Origin: Alkalibacillus haloalkaliphilus
Lineage (GTDB): Bacteria; Bacillota; Bacilli; Bacillales; Alkalibacillaceae
DNA: 64,000 nucleotides
NCBI RefSeq assembly: GCF_007991275.1
Contig: NZ_BJYA01000015.1
Coordinates: 1-64,000 of the forward strand
Direction: 5' to 3'
Under the pieces are notes generated by a model. The model saw only the letters and a list, made by a program, of their open reading frames with translations. It was not told where the DNA came from and made no database searches. A program made the translations under genes and the position numbers. The first letter of the stretch is position 1, and each line of letters begins with the position of its first letter. Below, one piece after another: positions 21,683 to 31,943 of the stretch.

Positions 21683-21723
21683 TTAAAAGTGATAGAGGGA
21701 ATTTACCTCTATCACTTTTTTTG
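21683..21723 (+). terminator. Terminator after secDF
   Basis: AAAAGTGATAGAGG pairs with CCTCTATCACTTTT around GAATTTA, followed by T residues. Confidence 0.95.
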
Positions 21724-21789
21724 AAAATGAGGATTGAGCTTCCTTGTTATAGGGAAACTAAAAACAAGAAAAATAATGGGGGAATTTAA

Positions 21790-22101
21790 ATGAAACAACA
21801 AACTTGGATTATATTAACGATTATATTTACAATTTTAATCGCTGTCTTTGCTGTTATTAATGTCGATTCTGTCCCTGTCGATTTCTTATTCGTAGAAACA
21901 GAAGCTCCATTAATATTAGTTATTTTATTGTCAGTTCTACTTGGTGCACTATTAGTGATGGGCGTTAGCTTTGCTAAGTTTTATCAATTACAAAAACAAA
22001 TCAAACAGTTAAAAGCTGATCCAACACTTGAAGAAGAACCAAATCAAGAACTTGAAGATCAAACGGTGCTAGATCACGAAAAAAAAGATGAACAAAAATA
22101 A
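21790..22101 (+). CDS. LapA-domain (DUF1049) small membrane protein
   Basis: The 103-residue protein has two N-terminal membrane segments (about 5-22 and 38-62) and a charged coiled-coil tail with acidic EEEPNQELEDQT. This is the LapA/DUF1049 layout; related proteins act in envelope homeostasis. It is positioned between secDF and recJ like the B. subtilis yrvD gene. The start has a TGGGGGA site. Function in this organism is unknown. Confidence 0.8.
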   Translation: MKQQTWIILTIIFTILIAVFAVINVDSVPVDFLFVETEAPLILVILLSVLLGALLVMGVSFAKFYQLQKQIKQLKADPTLEEEPNQELEDQTVLDHEKKDEQK

Positions 22102-22108
22102 TCTCACA

Positions 22109-22152
22109 TTGATACCCCTGATTAGCTCTTGTATAATAAGTTAGTCAGGGGT
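22109..22152 (+). promoter_or_regulatory. Sigma-A promoter of recJ-apt inside an inverted repeat
   Basis: TTGATA (22109-22114), a 17-nt spacer and TATAAT (22132-22137) form a near-consensus promoter. It is bracketed by the inverted repeat ACCCCTGATTAG (22114-22125) and TTAGTCAGGGGT (22141-22152), which could be an operator. Confidence 0.7.
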
Positions 22153-22158
22153 GAAAAT

Positions 22159-24477
22159 ATGTTAAAAAGTAAAATGAATTGGAAAAGTGTATCAAACAAT
22201 CAAACACCTCAACTAAATCTATCTGTTTCATCTGTGATAGAACGTATGTTAGTAAGAAGAGGTATACATACACAGGAAGAAGCAGAAGCTTTTTTATACC
22301 CAACGATAAACGACCTACATGACCCTTTCTTATTCGAACAAATGGAACGAGTTGTGTTAAGAATAAAACAAGCTATTGAAAATGAAGAAAAGATACTAAT
22401 ATATGGAGACTATGATGCTGATGGTGTTACCGCTACTTCAGTGTTAGTTAAGACGTTAAGTTCGTTAGGTGCTATAGTTGATTATTATATTCCAAACCGC
22501 TTTACTGAAGGTTATGGGCCAAATGAAGCCGCTTTTAGAGCAGTACATGAAGCTGGTGGTACTTTAATTATAACGGTAGATAATGGAATTGCTGCACCAA
22601 AAGAAGCGGCTGTGGCAAAAGAGTTAGGAATCGACTTAATTATTACAGACCACCACGAAGAACAGGATGAAATTCCAGACGCTTATGCGATTATTCACCC
22701 ACGCTTATCAGAAAACTACCCTTTTAACGATCTAGCTGGAGTAGGTGTTGCTTTTAAGCTTGCTCATGCGCTATTAGGTCGAATACCAAAAGAATTGACA
22801 GGTTTAGTTGCCATTGGAACGGTTGCTGACTTAGTTCCGCTTAAAGGTGAAAATCGTGTGTTAGTAAAACAAGGGTTGTCTACGCTGACTCATAATGACA
22901 TGCCTGGTATTGAAGCGATTAAAACGATCGGCAAAATTGAACCGCCAATTACGACTGAACATATTGGATTTATTATTGGACCGAGAATAAATGCTGTAGG
23001 CCGTCTACAAGATGCATCGTTAGCTGTTGATTTAATACTAGAAGACGACCCAATCATTGCTGAAGATATGGCAAAAGAAATTGATGAGTTAAATCTAGAA
23101 AGGCAGCAAATAGTCAAAGAGATAGCTGAACAAGCGTTTGAAATGATCGAACAAAATCACAAAGACGATGATGTTATTATTTTAGCAAATGAAGGTTGGA
23201 ATCCAGGAGTTCTTGGTATTGTTGCTTCTCGAATTGTTAATAAATATTATAAACCGACTATTGTATTAGGAATTGATCGAGATAAAGGCATAGCTAAAGG
23301 CAGTGGTCGAAGTATACCAGCTTATGACATGTTTAAAGAAGGTATGAAAGTTAACGACTTGTTTGTACATTTTGGTGGTCACGCTCAAGCAGCAGGAATG
23401 ACTGTTAATTTAGATCAATTAGATGATTTACGAAAAGTATTAAATGAAAAAGCTAGTGAGATTTTGACTGAAGAAGATTTTATACCTAACTTAATGATTG
23501 AAGATGAAGTTAATTGGGCTGAGTTGGATATTAATTTTCCACAAGAATTAGAACTATTAGCCCCATTTGGTATGGAGAATGAGAAACCGGTCTTTCAACT
23601 TAATCAAGTGAAACTAACAAACATTAGAAAAATTGGAGCTAAACAAAACCATATTAAACTACACGGGGATATAGATGGTTTAACAGTTGAAATGATCGGC
23701 TTTCAAATGGGTGAGGTTGCAGATAAGTTGACTTTAGGCTCTGAAGTTGATGTCGTTGGTGAAATTGAGGTCAATGAATGGAACGGTAATCGAAAGTTGC
23801 AAGTTAAATTAAAAGACTTAAGGTGTAACCAGTGGCAACTGTTTGATTATCGAGGAAAAGGATTAACTGATCAAGTTAAATCAATTTTATCTTCGGATCA
23901 ACTACTGTTTGTCTACTTTAATGAATCACCGACTTTTGAGAAAGAAGCAAATTATTATCATTATAGTGAATTAACGTTACTTGAACGACAACAATATAAC
24001 AAGTTAGTCTGTTTAGATTTACCTGAATCATTGGAGACTTTTGAAGAAGCTATACAGTTTACGCAGTTTGAAGCTATTTATTTATGTTTCAACAATGAGA
24101 ATAATCATCTATTTTCATTTATTCCGAGTAGGGAAGCGTTTAAAACATTATACGTCACATTGAAGAAACACCAAGTCATTAAATACGAGCAAAAGGCTCA
24201 ACTTGCTGAAGCAAAAAACTGGTCATTAGGGCAATTGGATTTCATGCTAGAAGTGTTTTTTGACTTGAACTTTGTTAAAATAACTAATGGTGATATAACT
24301 TTTCGAAACGATGTAGAGTTTAAACCGTTAGAGGAGTCAGTAGCATATAAACGAAAACAAGATGCTTTGAAAGTTGAAGAGACGTTGTACTACTCAAATT
24401 TTGGAGAATTAAAGGAATGGATTGACAGTAAGTTGCGCTTGCAAACGAAGGAAGGGGAAGTTGTACATGGATTATAA
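22159..24477 (+). CDS. recJ: Single-stranded-DNA-specific exonuclease RecJ
   Basis: The 772-residue 5'-3' exonuclease acts in recombination and repair. It carries the DHH-family motifs [23 protein letters not shown] and [19 protein letters not shown], then the DHHA1 motif [11 protein letters not shown]...[10 protein letters not shown], an OB fold, and the longer C-terminal extension typical of Bacillus RecJ. ATG 22159 has AGGGGTGA upstream; the upstream TTG lies in the promoter. The 3' end overlaps apt by 11 nt. Confidence 0.96.
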   Translation: MLKSKMNWKSVSNNQTPQLNLSVSSVIERMLVRRGIHTQEEAEAFLYPTINDLHDPFLFEQMERVVLRIKQAIENEEKILIYGDYDADGVTATSVLVKTLSSLGAIVDYYIPNRFTEGYGPNEAAFRAVHEAGGTLIITVDNGIAAPKEAAVAKELGIDLIITDHHEEQDEIPDAYAIIHPRLSENYPFNDLAGVGVAFKLAHALLGRIPKELTGLVAIGTVADLVPLKGENRVLVKQGLSTLTHNDMPGIEAIKTIGKIEPPITTEHIGFIIGPRINAVGRLQDASLAVDLILEDDPIIAEDMAKEIDELNLERQQIVKEIAEQAFEMIEQNHKDDDVIILANEGWNPGVLGIVASRIVNKYYKPTIVLGIDRDKGIAKGSGRSIPAYDMFKEGMKVNDLFVHFGGHAQAAGMTVNLDQLDDLRKVLNEKASEILTEEDFIPNLMIEDEVNWAELDINFPQELELLAPFGMENEKPVFQLNQVKLTNIRKIGAKQNHIKLHGDIDGLTVEMIGFQMGEVADKLTLGSEVDVVGEIEVNEWNGNRKLQVKLKDLRCNQWQLFDYRGKGLTDQVKSILSSDQLLFVYFNESPTFEKEANYYHYSELTLLERQQYNKLVCLDLPESLETFEEAIQFTQFEAIYLCFNNENNHLFSFIPSREAFKTLYVTLKKHQVIKYEQKAQLAEAKNWSLGQLDFMLEVFFDLNFVKITNGDITFRNDVEFKPLEESVAYKRKQDALKVEETLYYSNFGELKEWIDSKLRLQTKEGEVVHGL

Positions 24478-24979
24478 ACAACATATAACGATTGTAGAAG
24501 ACTGGCCAAAAGAAGGTATTAAATTTAAAGATATTACGACATTGATGGATAATGGTCCTGCTTTTAAATCAGCTATAGATGATATTGTAGAATATGCTAA
24601 GCAACAAAATGTTGATGTGATCGTTGGACCAGAAGCACGTGGTTTTATCGTAGGTTGTCCAGTTGCTTACGCTTTAGGGGTAGGTTTTGCACCTGTACGT
24701 AAAGAAGGAAAACTACCACGTGATACGATTAAAGTGGAGTATGGTTTAGAATATGGTACAGATGCTTTAACTATTCATAAAGATGCTATTAAACCAGGTC
24801 AACGTGTGTTATTTACTGACGATTTACTTGCAACTGGTGGTACAGTTGAAGCGACACTCGATTTAGTTGAGCAACTAGGTGGAGAAGTTGTAGGTTGTGC
24901 ATTTTTAATCGAGTTAAGTTATTTAAACGGTCGAGAAAAGCTAAAAGATTATGATATACTAACTTTAATGGAGTATTAA
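24467..24979 (+). CDS. apt: Adenine phosphoribosyltransferase
   Basis: The 170-residue enzyme (same length as in B. subtilis) converts adenine and PRPP to AMP in purine salvage. The PRPP-binding motif is [13 protein letters not shown], and [19 protein letters not shown] is the purine-binding segment. ATG 24467 lies inside the end of recJ with GGAAGGGGAAG upstream; upstream in-frame starts would run far into recJ. The recJ-apt-relA order matches B. subtilis. Confidence 0.97.
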   Translation: MDYKQHITIVEDWPKEGIKFKDITTLMDNGPAFKSAIDDIVEYAKQQNVDVIVGPEARGFIVGCPVAYALGVGFAPVRKEGKLPRDTIKVEYGLEYGTDALTIHKDAIKPGQRVLFTDDLLATGGTVEATLDLVEQLGGEVVGCAFLIELSYLNGREKLKDYDILTLMEY

Positions 24980-24985
24980 GCTTAA

Positions 24986-25018
24986 TGGCTGGCCAGATTT
25001 TGGTCAGCCAAGTTTATT
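24986..25018 (+). terminator. Weak terminator after apt
   Basis: GGCTGGCC pairs with GGTCAGCC (one G-U pair) around AGATTTT, followed by a poor T tract. Confidence 0.6.
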
Positions 25019-25056
25019 TGAATTATTGAATACATAGTTTAACTGTTCAACTTTAC

Positions 25057-25084
25057 TTTACAATATTCAAATTATTATTATAAT
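25057..25084 (+). promoter_or_regulatory. Sigma-A promoter of relA
   Basis: TTTACA (25057-25062), a 16-nt spacer and TATAAT (25079-25084) lie 40 nt before the relA start. Confidence 0.6.
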
Positions 25085-25123
25085 TAGTTAAAAATCTGAC
25101 TTTAGAAACACCTAGGTGATGTT

Positions 25124-26581
25124 ATGGCTAAACATGAAACTAAAACAATTGAACAAGTAATCCAAGACGCGAGTCGTTATTTAAATGAAGAAAATACGAC
25201 GTTTCTTAGGCTTGCCTTTGATTACGCCAAAGAAGCGCATGAAGGTCAAATAAGAAAATCAGGAGAAGAATATATTATTCACCCTGTACAAGTTGCTAGT
25301 ATTTTAGTTGATCTAGAAATGGATCCAGCAACGATCGCGAGTGGTTTCTTACATGATGTTATTGAAGATACTGGGATTACTTATGATGATTTAAAAGAGG
25401 AGTTTGGTGAAGAAGTAGCATCGCTCGTTGAAGGTGTAACCAAACTAGGTAAAATTAAATATAAATCAAAACAAGAGCAACAAGCAGAAAACCACCGTAA
25501 GATGTTTATTGCGATGGCTAAAGATATACGCGTGATTTTAATTAAGTTGGCAGACCGTCTGCACAATATTAGAACTTTAGACCATTTACCAGAACATAAG
25601 CAAAGACGAATTGCTAATGAAACATTAGAAATCTTTGCCCCTTTAGCTCACCGTTTAGGTATATCCACAATTAAATGGGAGCTAGAAGATATATCGTTAA
25701 GGTACTTAAATCCACAACAATATTACCGTATTGTTAACTTAATGAAGCAAAAGCGTGATGAGCGAGTCTATTATATTGAAAAAGTAATAAATGAGATTCA
25801 AGACCAATTAAAAGATGTTAGCATAACAGCAGAAATTTCAGGACGACCTAAACATATTTATAGCATCTATCGTAAAATGGCGATCCAAAAGAAAGATTTC
25901 AACGAGATTTATGATTTACTAGCAGTCCGAGTCATCGTTAAAAGTATTAAAGACTGCTATGCTGTTTTAGGTATTATTCATACTTGTTGGAAACCAATGC
26001 CAGGGCGTTTTAAAGACTATATTGCAATGCCGAAACCGAACCTTTATCAGTCTCTTCATACGACGGTAATTGGTCCTAAAGGTGATCCGCTTGAGGTGCA
26101 AATTCGAACTCAAGAAATGCACGAAATTGCTGAATATGGTATCGCTGCACACTGGGCGTATAAAGAAGGACAAGATCACGATCAAGAGAATATGTCGAAA
26201 CAGTTAGCGTGGTTCCGAGAAATTCTTGAATGGCAAAGTGAAACAAATGATGCAGAAGAGTTTATGGAGTCATTAAAAGTTGATTTCTTTTCTGATATGG
26301 TTTACGTTTTCACACCGAATGGTGATGTAATAGAACTTCCGAGTGGTTCTGTCCCATTAGACTTTGCTTACAGAATTCATGCAGAAGTAGGTAATAAAAC
26401 GGTCGGTGCTAAAGTAAACGGTAAGATCGAGCCATTAGATTATCGACTTAAAACGGGCGACATCGTTGAAATGTTAACGTCAAAACATTCATATGGCCCT
26501 TCTGAAGACTGGCTTAAAATCACACAAACGTCGCAAGCTAAAAATAAAATAAAACAGTTTTTCAAAAAAACAACGTCGTGA
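25124..26581 (+). CDS. relA: RelA/SpoT (p)ppGpp synthetase/hydrolase, N-terminal part (frameshifted)
   Basis: The 485-residue reading frame covers the HD hydrolase domain (zinc ligands around His53, His77 and Asp78 in HDVIED), the synthetase domain ([31 protein letters not shown]) and the TGS domain ([25 protein letters not shown]). It makes and destroys the alarmone (p)ppGpp. The frame stops in TTS-stop, just after an A7 run at 26564-26570. Removing one A restores a continuous 730-residue protein, close to 734 in B. subtilis, so this is the 5' part of a split relA. Whether the split is real or a homopolymer error is unknown. Confidence 0.93.
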   Translation: MAKHETKTIEQVIQDASRYLNEENTTFLRLAFDYAKEAHEGQIRKSGEEYIIHPVQVASILVDLEMDPATIASGFLHDVIEDTGITYDDLKEEFGEEVASLVEGVTKLGKIKYKSKQEQQAENHRKMFIAMAKDIRVILIKLADRLHNIRTLDHLPEHKQRRIANETLEIFAPLAHRLGISTIKWELEDISLRYLNPQQYYRIVNLMKQKRDERVYYIEKVINEIQDQLKDVSITAEISGRPKHIYSIYRKMAIQKKDFNEIYDLLAVRVIVKSIKDCYAVLGIIHTCWKPMPGRFKDYIAMPKPNLYQSLHTTVIGPKGDPLEVQIRTQEMHEIAEYGIAAHWAYKEGQDHDQENMSKQLAWFREILEWQSETNDAEEFMESLKVDFFSDMVYVFTPNGDVIELPSGSVPLDFAYRIHAEVGNKTVGAKVNGKIEPLDYRLKTGDIVEMLTSKHSYGPSEDWLKITQTSQAKNKIKQFFKKTTS

Positions 26582-27317
26582 TGAGAATGTCGATCGTGGA
26601 AAAGAACTGATTGAAAAAGAAATTAAAAGTTTAGACCTTTCACCTAAATCAGTTCTAGTTGAAGAAAACATTCAAAACGCTTTAAGTCGTTTTCATTTAA
26701 ACACGCTAGAAGATTTGTATGCTGCAGTTGGCTATCAAGGAATTACAGCACAACAAGCAACGAATCGTTTAACTGAAAAATTAATCGAAAAAGAAAAACC
26801 TGTTGATTTAGAGAATTCTTTAATTGAAGCTCAACAAGAAGTAGAAACAAAAACTAAGAAAAAATCGACCGGAATTGGTGTCAATGTTAAAGGCGTGGAC
26901 AACTTAATGGTTCGTCTTTCAAAATGTTGCAACCCAGTTCCTGGTGATGAAATTATCGGTTTTATTACAAAAGGACGCGGTGTTTCAGTTCACCGTGATG
27001 ATTGTCCAAACATTAAAAACGAAGATGAGGCACGCTTAATTGATGTAGAATGGGAAGGTGTCAATCGTCAACGTAAAAACTATAGTGTCGATTTAGAAAT
27101 ATCAGGTTTCGACCGAAATGGTTTACTAAATGAAATTCTACAAGTCGTTAACGAAACGAATACTGATATCGTCGCTGTCACAGGTAAATCCGACAAAAAT
27201 AAAATGGCAGTCATTAATTTAACTATTCTAATTCAAAATGTTGATCATTTAAGACGAATTGTTGATCGGATTAAACATATAAGCGACGTATTTACCGTAC
27301 AAAGAACGATACAGTAA
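26571..27317 (+). pseudogene. relA: RelA C-terminal part, out of frame with the N-terminal part
   Basis: Reading from CAA CGT CGT at 26571, this 248-residue segment continues RelA exactly where the first frame diverges. It contains the helical domain (DMYAAVGY-like LYAAVGYQGITAQQATNRL), the conserved-cysteine zinc-finger domain (VRLSKCCNPVPGDEIIGFITKGRGVSVHRDDCPN) and the ACT/RRM domain. In Rel enzymes this part senses the ribosome and restrains hydrolysis. No start codon with a ribosome-binding site serves it: the first in-frame ATG (26715) is in mid-domain. It is probably one gene with 25124-26581. Confidence 0.85.
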
Positions 27318-27329
27318 GGAGATTTTGTA

Positions 27330-27776
27330 ATGAGAGCAGTCATACAACGTGTTACGACAGGTTCGGTTGAGGCTAATGATGAAATGACCGGTTCAATTGA
27401 ATTAGGTTTAGTTGTTCTGCTAGGGGTTACACATGAAGATGATGAGCAAGACTTAAAGTATATTGCTGATAAAGTGACTAACTTACGTATTTTTGAGGAT
27501 GAACAAGGCAAATTAAACTTATCAGTGAAAGATGTCGGCGGGAAAGTATTATCGATTTCTCAGTTCACTCTTTATGGAGATTGCCGAAAAGGTAGACGAC
27601 CTAATTTTATGAGCGCAGCAAAACCTGACCAAGCAAATGATCTTTATGAGAAGTTTAATGAAGAAGTGGCAAACTTAGGTGTCCCAGTTGAGACAGGGGC
27701 CTTTGGTGAACATATGAAAGTTTCATTATTAAATGATGGTCCTGTTACTTTAATATTAGATTCCAAAGATAAATAG
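27330..27776 (+). CDS. dtd: D-aminoacyl-tRNA deacylase
   Basis: The 148-residue enzyme removes D-amino acids (notably D-Tyr) and mischarged glycine from tRNA. Signatures are the N-terminal [14 protein letters not shown], the [15 protein letters not shown] motif and the cross-subunit [18 protein letters not shown] motif containing the Gly-cisPro-like region. It lies 13 nt after relA with TAAGGAG upstream and is co-transcribed with it, as in B. subtilis. Confidence 0.97.
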   Translation: MRAVIQRVTTGSVEANDEMTGSIELGLVVLLGVTHEDDEQDLKYIADKVTNLRIFEDEQGKLNLSVKDVGGKVLSISQFTLYGDCRKGRRPNFMSAAKPDQANDLYEKFNEEVANLGVPVETGAFGEHMKVSLLNDGPVTLILDSKDK

Positions 27777-27784
27777 AAAGTAAC

Positions 27785-27813
27785 TTGACATTTTGTGAAT
27801 TACTATATATGAT
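27785..27813 (+). promoter_or_regulatory. Sigma-A promoter of the hisS-aspS T-box operon
   Basis: TTGACA (27785-27790), a 17-nt spacer and TATGAT (27808-27813), directly upstream of the T-box leader. Confidence 0.85.
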
Positions 27814-27837
27814 TATTTAAACATTTGAATATGATTA

Positions 27838-28098
27838 AAGCCTATGAAGGAAAAAGTAGTGAAAGAAGAGCGATTTCAGAGAAGGTTTATCTTGGCTGGA
27901 AATAAACCTATCAGTTCTTTTCATGAAAGACATTCTGGAGGTATGACATCGAACGTTAGCAATATATAATTAGTAGGTGTTCATCGCGTAATCGCGTTAC
28001 GATAATGAAGAGAAAGCAGTATATGCTTTAATCAGGGTGGCAACACGGGAGAAGTCTCGTCCCTATCAAACGGTAAAGTTTGGTAGGGACGTTTTTTA
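27838..28098 (+). promoter_or_regulatory. T-box leader of hisS-aspS, predicted tRNA-Asp specific
   Basis: The leader has the T-box core AGGGTGGCAACACGG (28034-28048) and a terminator, CGTCCCTATCAAAC with GTTTGGTAGGGACG plus T6 (28058-28097). Aligned to the alaS T-box in this window, the specifier falls on GAC (27929-27931, followed by ATT CTGGAG). The T-box UGGC would pair with a tRNA ending GCCA, matching tRNA-Asp (G73) rather than bacterial tRNA-His (C73). Uncharged tRNA would favour the antiterminator and read-through into hisS-aspS. Confidence 0.88.
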
Positions 28099-28165
28099 TT
28101 TTACGTAAAATTTTTAATATTTATTGATCACATATTGACTAAGAAATCAGAAGGAGGATTTTAAC

Positions 28166-29434
28166 ATGAACATTAGCGTTCCAAGAGGTACAGAAGACTT
28201 ATTACCTGAAAATACAAAACAATGGCAAGTTGTTGAAGAGGCATTGAAAGGTTTAGCTCACACTTATCACTATGATGAAATTCGGACTCCAATGTTTGAA
28301 CGAACTGAACTGTTCCAACGAGGAGTTGGTGATACGACAGATATCGTCCAAAAGGAAATGTATACATTTGAAGATCGTGGTGGAAGAAGTTTGACTCTAC
28401 GCCCAGAAGGAACTGCATCTGTTGCAAGGTCTTACGTACAACACAAAATGCACGGCAATGCTGACCAACCTACGAAACTTTATTACTTAGGGCCGATGTT
28501 CAGATATGAACGTCCACAGCAAGGACGCACACGTCAATTTACTCAGTTTGGCATTGAAGCAATTGGAAGTGCTGACCCAGCAATTGATGCTGAAGTCATT
28601 GCATTTGCAATGGATTGCTATCAAGTATTAGGTTTAAAATCGTTAAAATTAGTATTGAATAGTTTAGGTGACAAAGAAAGTCGTGAAGCACATAGGCAAG
28701 CTTTAGTTGAGCACTTCAAACCTTATCAAGAAGAGTTATGTTCAGATTGTCAAATGCGTTTAGAACAAAACCCACTAAGGTTACTCGATTGTAAAGTAGA
28801 CCGTGATCACCCAACAATGAGTTCTGCTCCTTCAATTTTGGAGTATTTAAATGATTACTCATCACAATACTTTGAAGAAGTTAAAAAGCATTTAGATGCT
28901 ATGGGAATTTCTTATGTAGTCGATGAGACGCTAGTAAGAGGCCTTGATTATTATACACATACCGCTTTTGAAATTATGAGTGAGGCTGAAGGTTTTGGTT
29001 CGATTACGACACTATCAGGTGGTGGACGTTATAACGGCTTAATTCAAGATCTAGGTGGACCTGAAAATTCAGGAATTGGTTTTGCTTTAAGTATCGAACG
29101 TTTATTAATGGCTTTAAAAGCAGAGGGAATTGATCTTGAAACAGGCCAAACGCTTGATTGTTTCGTTATTACGATGGGTGATGAAGCGAAGTATACAGCT
29201 TCCAGTTTGGTTTATAAACTTAGAAAAGCAGGGTTTAGAACTGACCAAGATTATTTAGATAAGAAAATGAAGGCACAGTTTAAAGCAGCTGATCGTTACA
29301 AAGCAAAGTATGCCATTATTATTGGTGAAGATGAAGTAAACAATGGTGTTGCAAACGTTAAGAATTTAGTAGAAGGCGAACAAAAAACAATTGAACTCGA
29401 TAAAATTATCGAACAGTTAGAAACGTCAGTTTAA
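28166..29434 (+). CDS. hisS: Histidyl-tRNA synthetase
   Basis: The 422-residue class II synthetase has motif 2 [23 protein letters not shown], the histidine-specific motifs [15 protein letters not shown] and [10 protein letters not shown], motif 3 [12 protein letters not shown] and a C-terminal anticodon-binding domain. It charges tRNA-His. It is the first gene after the T-box leader, with GAAGGAGG before the ATG, and aspS follows 11 nt downstream. Confidence 0.98.
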   Translation: MNISVPRGTEDLLPENTKQWQVVEEALKGLAHTYHYDEIRTPMFERTELFQRGVGDTTDIVQKEMYTFEDRGGRSLTLRPEGTASVARSYVQHKMHGNADQPTKLYYLGPMFRYERPQQGRTRQFTQFGIEAIGSADPAIDAEVIAFAMDCYQVLGLKSLKLVLNSLGDKESREAHRQALVEHFKPYQEELCSDCQMRLEQNPLRLLDCKVDRDHPTMSSAPSILEYLNDYSSQYFEEVKKHLDAMGISYVVDETLVRGLDYYTHTAFEIMSEAEGFGSITTLSGGGRYNGLIQDLGGPENSGIGFALSIERLLMALKAEGIDLETGQTLDCFVITMGDEAKYTASSLVYKLRKAGFRTDQDYLDKKMKAQFKAADRYKAKYAIIIGEDEVNNGVANVKNLVEGEQKTIELDKIIEQLETSV

Positions 29435-29445
29435 GGAGGATCATC

Positions 29446-31224
29446 ATGGAACGAACACATTGTGGACATATTAGAACAGAGCATGTCGACCAGAAAGTAA
29501 AATTAAAAGGTTGGGTGCAAAAGCGTAGAGATTTAGGCGGGTTAATTTTTATTGATTTAAGAGATCGTTCTGGAATTGTGCAGACGGTTTTCAGCCCAGA
29601 ACATAATGAAGAAGCATTACAAGTAGCAGAAAAGTTAAGAAGCGAATACGTCGTTGAAATTGAAGGCACAGTTTTAAAGCGTGATACTTCAACAATTAAC
29701 GAAAATATGGCGACAGGTGAAGTTGAAGTGTTAGTAGACGGTGTAACTGTTGTTAACGAATCGAAAGCATTACCGATTAAAGTAGATGATCATAAAGACT
29801 TAACAGAAGAAACACGTCTGAAATATCGTTATTTAGATTTGCGCCGTGAGCCAATGCAAGAAACGTTAATTTTAAGACATAGAACGGCTCAAGCGATTCG
29901 ACATTATTTAAACTCAAATGACTTTTTAGAGATGGAAACACCTATTTTAACGAAAAGTACACCTGAAGGGGCAAGAGACTATTTAGTACCTAGCCGTGTT
30001 AACCCTGGTCAGTTTTACGCTTTACCTCAATCACCACAAATCTTTAAGCAGTTGTTTATGGTGTCAGGTTTTGAAAAGTATTATCAAATCACCCGTTGCT
30101 TTAGAGATGAAGACTTAAGAGCAGACCGCCAGCCAGAGTTTACACAGGTTGATATTGAGACTTCTTTCTTATCACAAGAAGAAATTATGCAAATGACTGA
30201 AGAAATGCTTCAGTCGGTTGTAAAAGAAGTTAAGGGGCTAGATGTGACACTGCCATTCCCTCGCTTAACTTATGATGAAGCAATGGAACGTTATGGGTCA
30301 GATAAACCTGACACACGATTTGGTTTAGAATTAGTTAATATGAGCGGCGTGTTCCAAAACAGTGGTTTTAAAGTATTTAAACAAGCTGTTGAATCAGGTG
30401 GAAAAGTAAGTGCTATAAACGTTAAAGGCTTTGCAGATCAGTATTCTCGTAAAGACATTGATCATTTAACAGAATTCGTTTCTGTGTACGGAGCTAAAGG
30501 ATTGGCTTGGATGAAAGTCGATGGTGAATCACTAACTGGACCAATCGCGAAATTCTTTGAAGAAGAAGAGGAACATTCAATCTTAGAAGCATTAAATGGC
30601 GAATCAAATGACTTATTGTTATTTGTAGCAGACAAACCAGATGTTGTTGCAGCAAGTTTAGGTGCTCTAAGGTCAAAACTAGGTAAAGAGTTAAACTTAA
30701 TTGATGAGAGCCAATTTAACTTCTTATGGGTTACGGACTGGCCATTATTTGAATATGATGAAGATGATGGGCGTTATCATGCTGCACACCATCCATTTAC
30801 AATGCCGCAAACAGGTGATATGAACCAGTTACATGAAGATCCTTCTAATGTTAAAGCAAAAGCTTATGATGTTGTTTTAAATGGTTATGAACTAGGTGGT
30901 GGTTCACTTCGTATTTATAAGAAAGACATGCAAGAAAAGATGTTTGAAGCATTAGGTTTTTCTAAAGAAGAAGCACATGATCAATTTGGTTTCTTGTTAG
31001 AGGCTTTAGAGTTTGGTGCGCCACCTCATGGCGGTATCGCTTTAGGCTTTGACCGTTTAGTCATGATTTTAGCTGGTAAGACGAATTTACGTGATACAAT
31101 TGCATTTCCAAAGACAGCTTCAGCATCAGACTTATTAACTCAAGCTCCTTCTCAAGTTGATCAACATCAATTGGAAGAGCTTTACTTGCAAAGTATCGCG
31201 AAATATGAAGATAATGAAGGCTAA
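29446..31224 (+). CDS. aspS: Aspartyl-tRNA synthetase
   Basis: The 592-residue class II synthetase has an N-terminal OB-fold anticodon domain ([23 protein letters not shown]), motif 2 [20 protein letters not shown], a bacterial GAD insertion domain (about residues 280-420) and motif 3 [15 protein letters not shown]. It charges tRNA-Asp. It is transcribed with hisS behind a T-box that appears to sense tRNA-Asp. The 6S RNA gene follows, as in B. subtilis. Confidence 0.98.
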   Translation: MERTHCGHIRTEHVDQKVKLKGWVQKRRDLGGLIFIDLRDRSGIVQTVFSPEHNEEALQVAEKLRSEYVVEIEGTVLKRDTSTINENMATGEVEVLVDGVTVVNESKALPIKVDDHKDLTEETRLKYRYLDLRREPMQETLILRHRTAQAIRHYLNSNDFLEMETPILTKSTPEGARDYLVPSRVNPGQFYALPQSPQIFKQLFMVSGFEKYYQITRCFRDEDLRADRQPEFTQVDIETSFLSQEEIMQMTEEMLQSVVKEVKGLDVTLPFPRLTYDEAMERYGSDKPDTRFGLELVNMSGVFQNSGFKVFKQAVESGGKVSAINVKGFADQYSRKDIDHLTEFVSVYGAKGLAWMKVDGESLTGPIAKFFEEEEEHSILEALNGESNDLLLFVADKPDVVAASLGALRSKLGKELNLIDESQFNFLWVTDWPLFEYDEDDGRYHAAHHPFTMPQTGDMNQLHEDPSNVKAKAYDVVLNGYELGGGSLRIYKKDMQEKMFEALGFSKEEAHDQFGFLLEALEFGAPPHGGIALGFDRLVMILAGKTNLRDTIAFPKTASASDLLTQAPSQVDQHQLEELYLQSIAKYEDNEG

Positions 31225-31268
31225 TGTACCTAAAAATTGCTACCTACCATAGAACTACTCTTTAGCAC

Positions 31269-31297
31269 TTGAAACGATGTTAGCTTCATGCTATGAT
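31269..31297 (+). promoter_or_regulatory. Sigma-A promoter of 6S RNA
   Basis: TTGAAA (31269-31274), exactly 17 nt, then TATGAT (31292-31297). The predicted transcription start near 31304 is about 20 nt before the mature 6S stem, implying 5' trimming. Confidence 0.8.
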
Positions 31298-31325
31298 TTA
31301 ATTACAAAATAACAAAGCAACCAAT

Positions 31326-31508
31326 CAATCCTAATGTGTTCGTCTTACTCCACATAAGTTTTGACCGAACACTTATATTGTAGGGAGTCCGGACGTTTCC
31401 ATATTGCGTAAAAGCCTTTGTTAAGGACTTACAAGATATATGGAACAGGACACCCACCTGCCTTGAGCGGGTTCAAAACAATACGGAGGGACGGCACAAT
31501 TGGGATTG
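31326..31508 (+). ncRNA. bsrA: 6S RNA (6S-1/BsrA type), RNA polymerase regulator
   Basis: The terminal stem pairs CAATCC and TGTG near 31326-31338 with CACA and GGATTG near 31494-31508. Internal blocks GTAGGGAGTCCGGAC, TTGCGTAAAAGCC, GGACTTACAAGAT and GGAACAGGACACCCACC match what I recall of B. subtilis 6S-1 RNA. Location between aspS and the next gene is the same as bsrA. 6S RNA mimics an open promoter and sequesters sigma-A RNA polymerase. Confidence 0.92.
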
Positions 31509-31521
31509 TTACATAAAGTCG

Positions 31522-31556
31522 AAAAACACTAATCAAATGATTAGTGTTTTATTTTG
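31522..31556 (+). terminator. Terminator after 6S RNA
   Basis: AAAACACTAATCA pairs with the complementary GATTAGTGTTTT arm, followed by T-rich sequence. Confidence 0.88.
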
Positions 31557-31575
31557 ATGTAGCTGTACTTTTTTA

Positions 31576-31899
31576 GGGTCTATACTAAATGTGGTGGTGT
31601 CTTGCGATGGACGCTTGCACCCACAGGGCACAAATGCAACATCTGCTCATTAAAGCGCAGGACAAAATCAATGAAAACAAGATTACATAGCAACTTTTGT
31701 GTTAGGTGAGGTGTATTAAGCGGAATCAAAATGCGTAGACTCCTGCGGGAACAGCACGAGTCTCGAGACCCCACAGGCCCCGTTCTTTGGGCCGAGGAGG
31801 CTCGAGCCGTGCCCGCGGAAAGCGAAGCATTTTGATGTAGCGATGTTCAATATATTCTTTGAAAGTGCAAATTTTCATCACCACATTTGATATAGAACC
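31576..31899. mobile_element. 324-bp non-autonomous ISL3-like element (copy B)
   Basis: The left end GGGTCTATACTAAATGTGG matches the reverse complement of the right end GGTTCTATATCAAATGTGG, giving terminal inverted repeats of about 24 bp, the best preserved of the three copies. There is no transposase gene. Inside are a unique stretch (about 31600-31690) and the GC-rich hairpin repeat at 31722-31836. No target duplication is obvious. It lies between 6S RNA and the rsfA terminator. Confidence 0.72.
31722..31836. repeat. GC-rich structured repeat, copy 2
   Basis: Same architecture as 14585-14699, with perfect outer arms ATCAAAATGC/GCATTTTGAT and the C-G version of the covarying pair in GCGGG (31745-31749) and CCCGC (31812-31816). 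The minus-strand reading frame 31580-31774 is a by-product. Confidence 0.85.
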
Positions 31900-31901
31900 A
31901 T

Positions 31902-31937
31902 AAAAAAGGGTAAGGACTTGTTTTGTTCCTTACCCAT
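31902..31937 (-). terminator. Terminator of rsfA
   Basis: On the minus strand GGGTAAGGAAC pairs with GTCCTTACCC around AAAACAA and is followed by six T residues; A/T tracts on both sides allow it to act in both directions. Confidence 0.88.
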
Positions 31938-31943
31938 TTTTTA

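Noticed and set aside
26715-27317. A separate gene starting at MYAAVGY
   Set aside because: The ATG is in the middle of a RelA domain without a ribosome-binding site; the upstream sequence continues RelA in frame to 26571.
27929-27933. His codon CAT as the T-box specifier
   Set aside because: Alignment to the alaS leader puts GAC in the specifier position and the T-box UGGC does not fit the C73 of tRNA-His.
31580-31774. Minus-strand frame of 64 residues
   Set aside because: Same repeat-derived artefact in element B.
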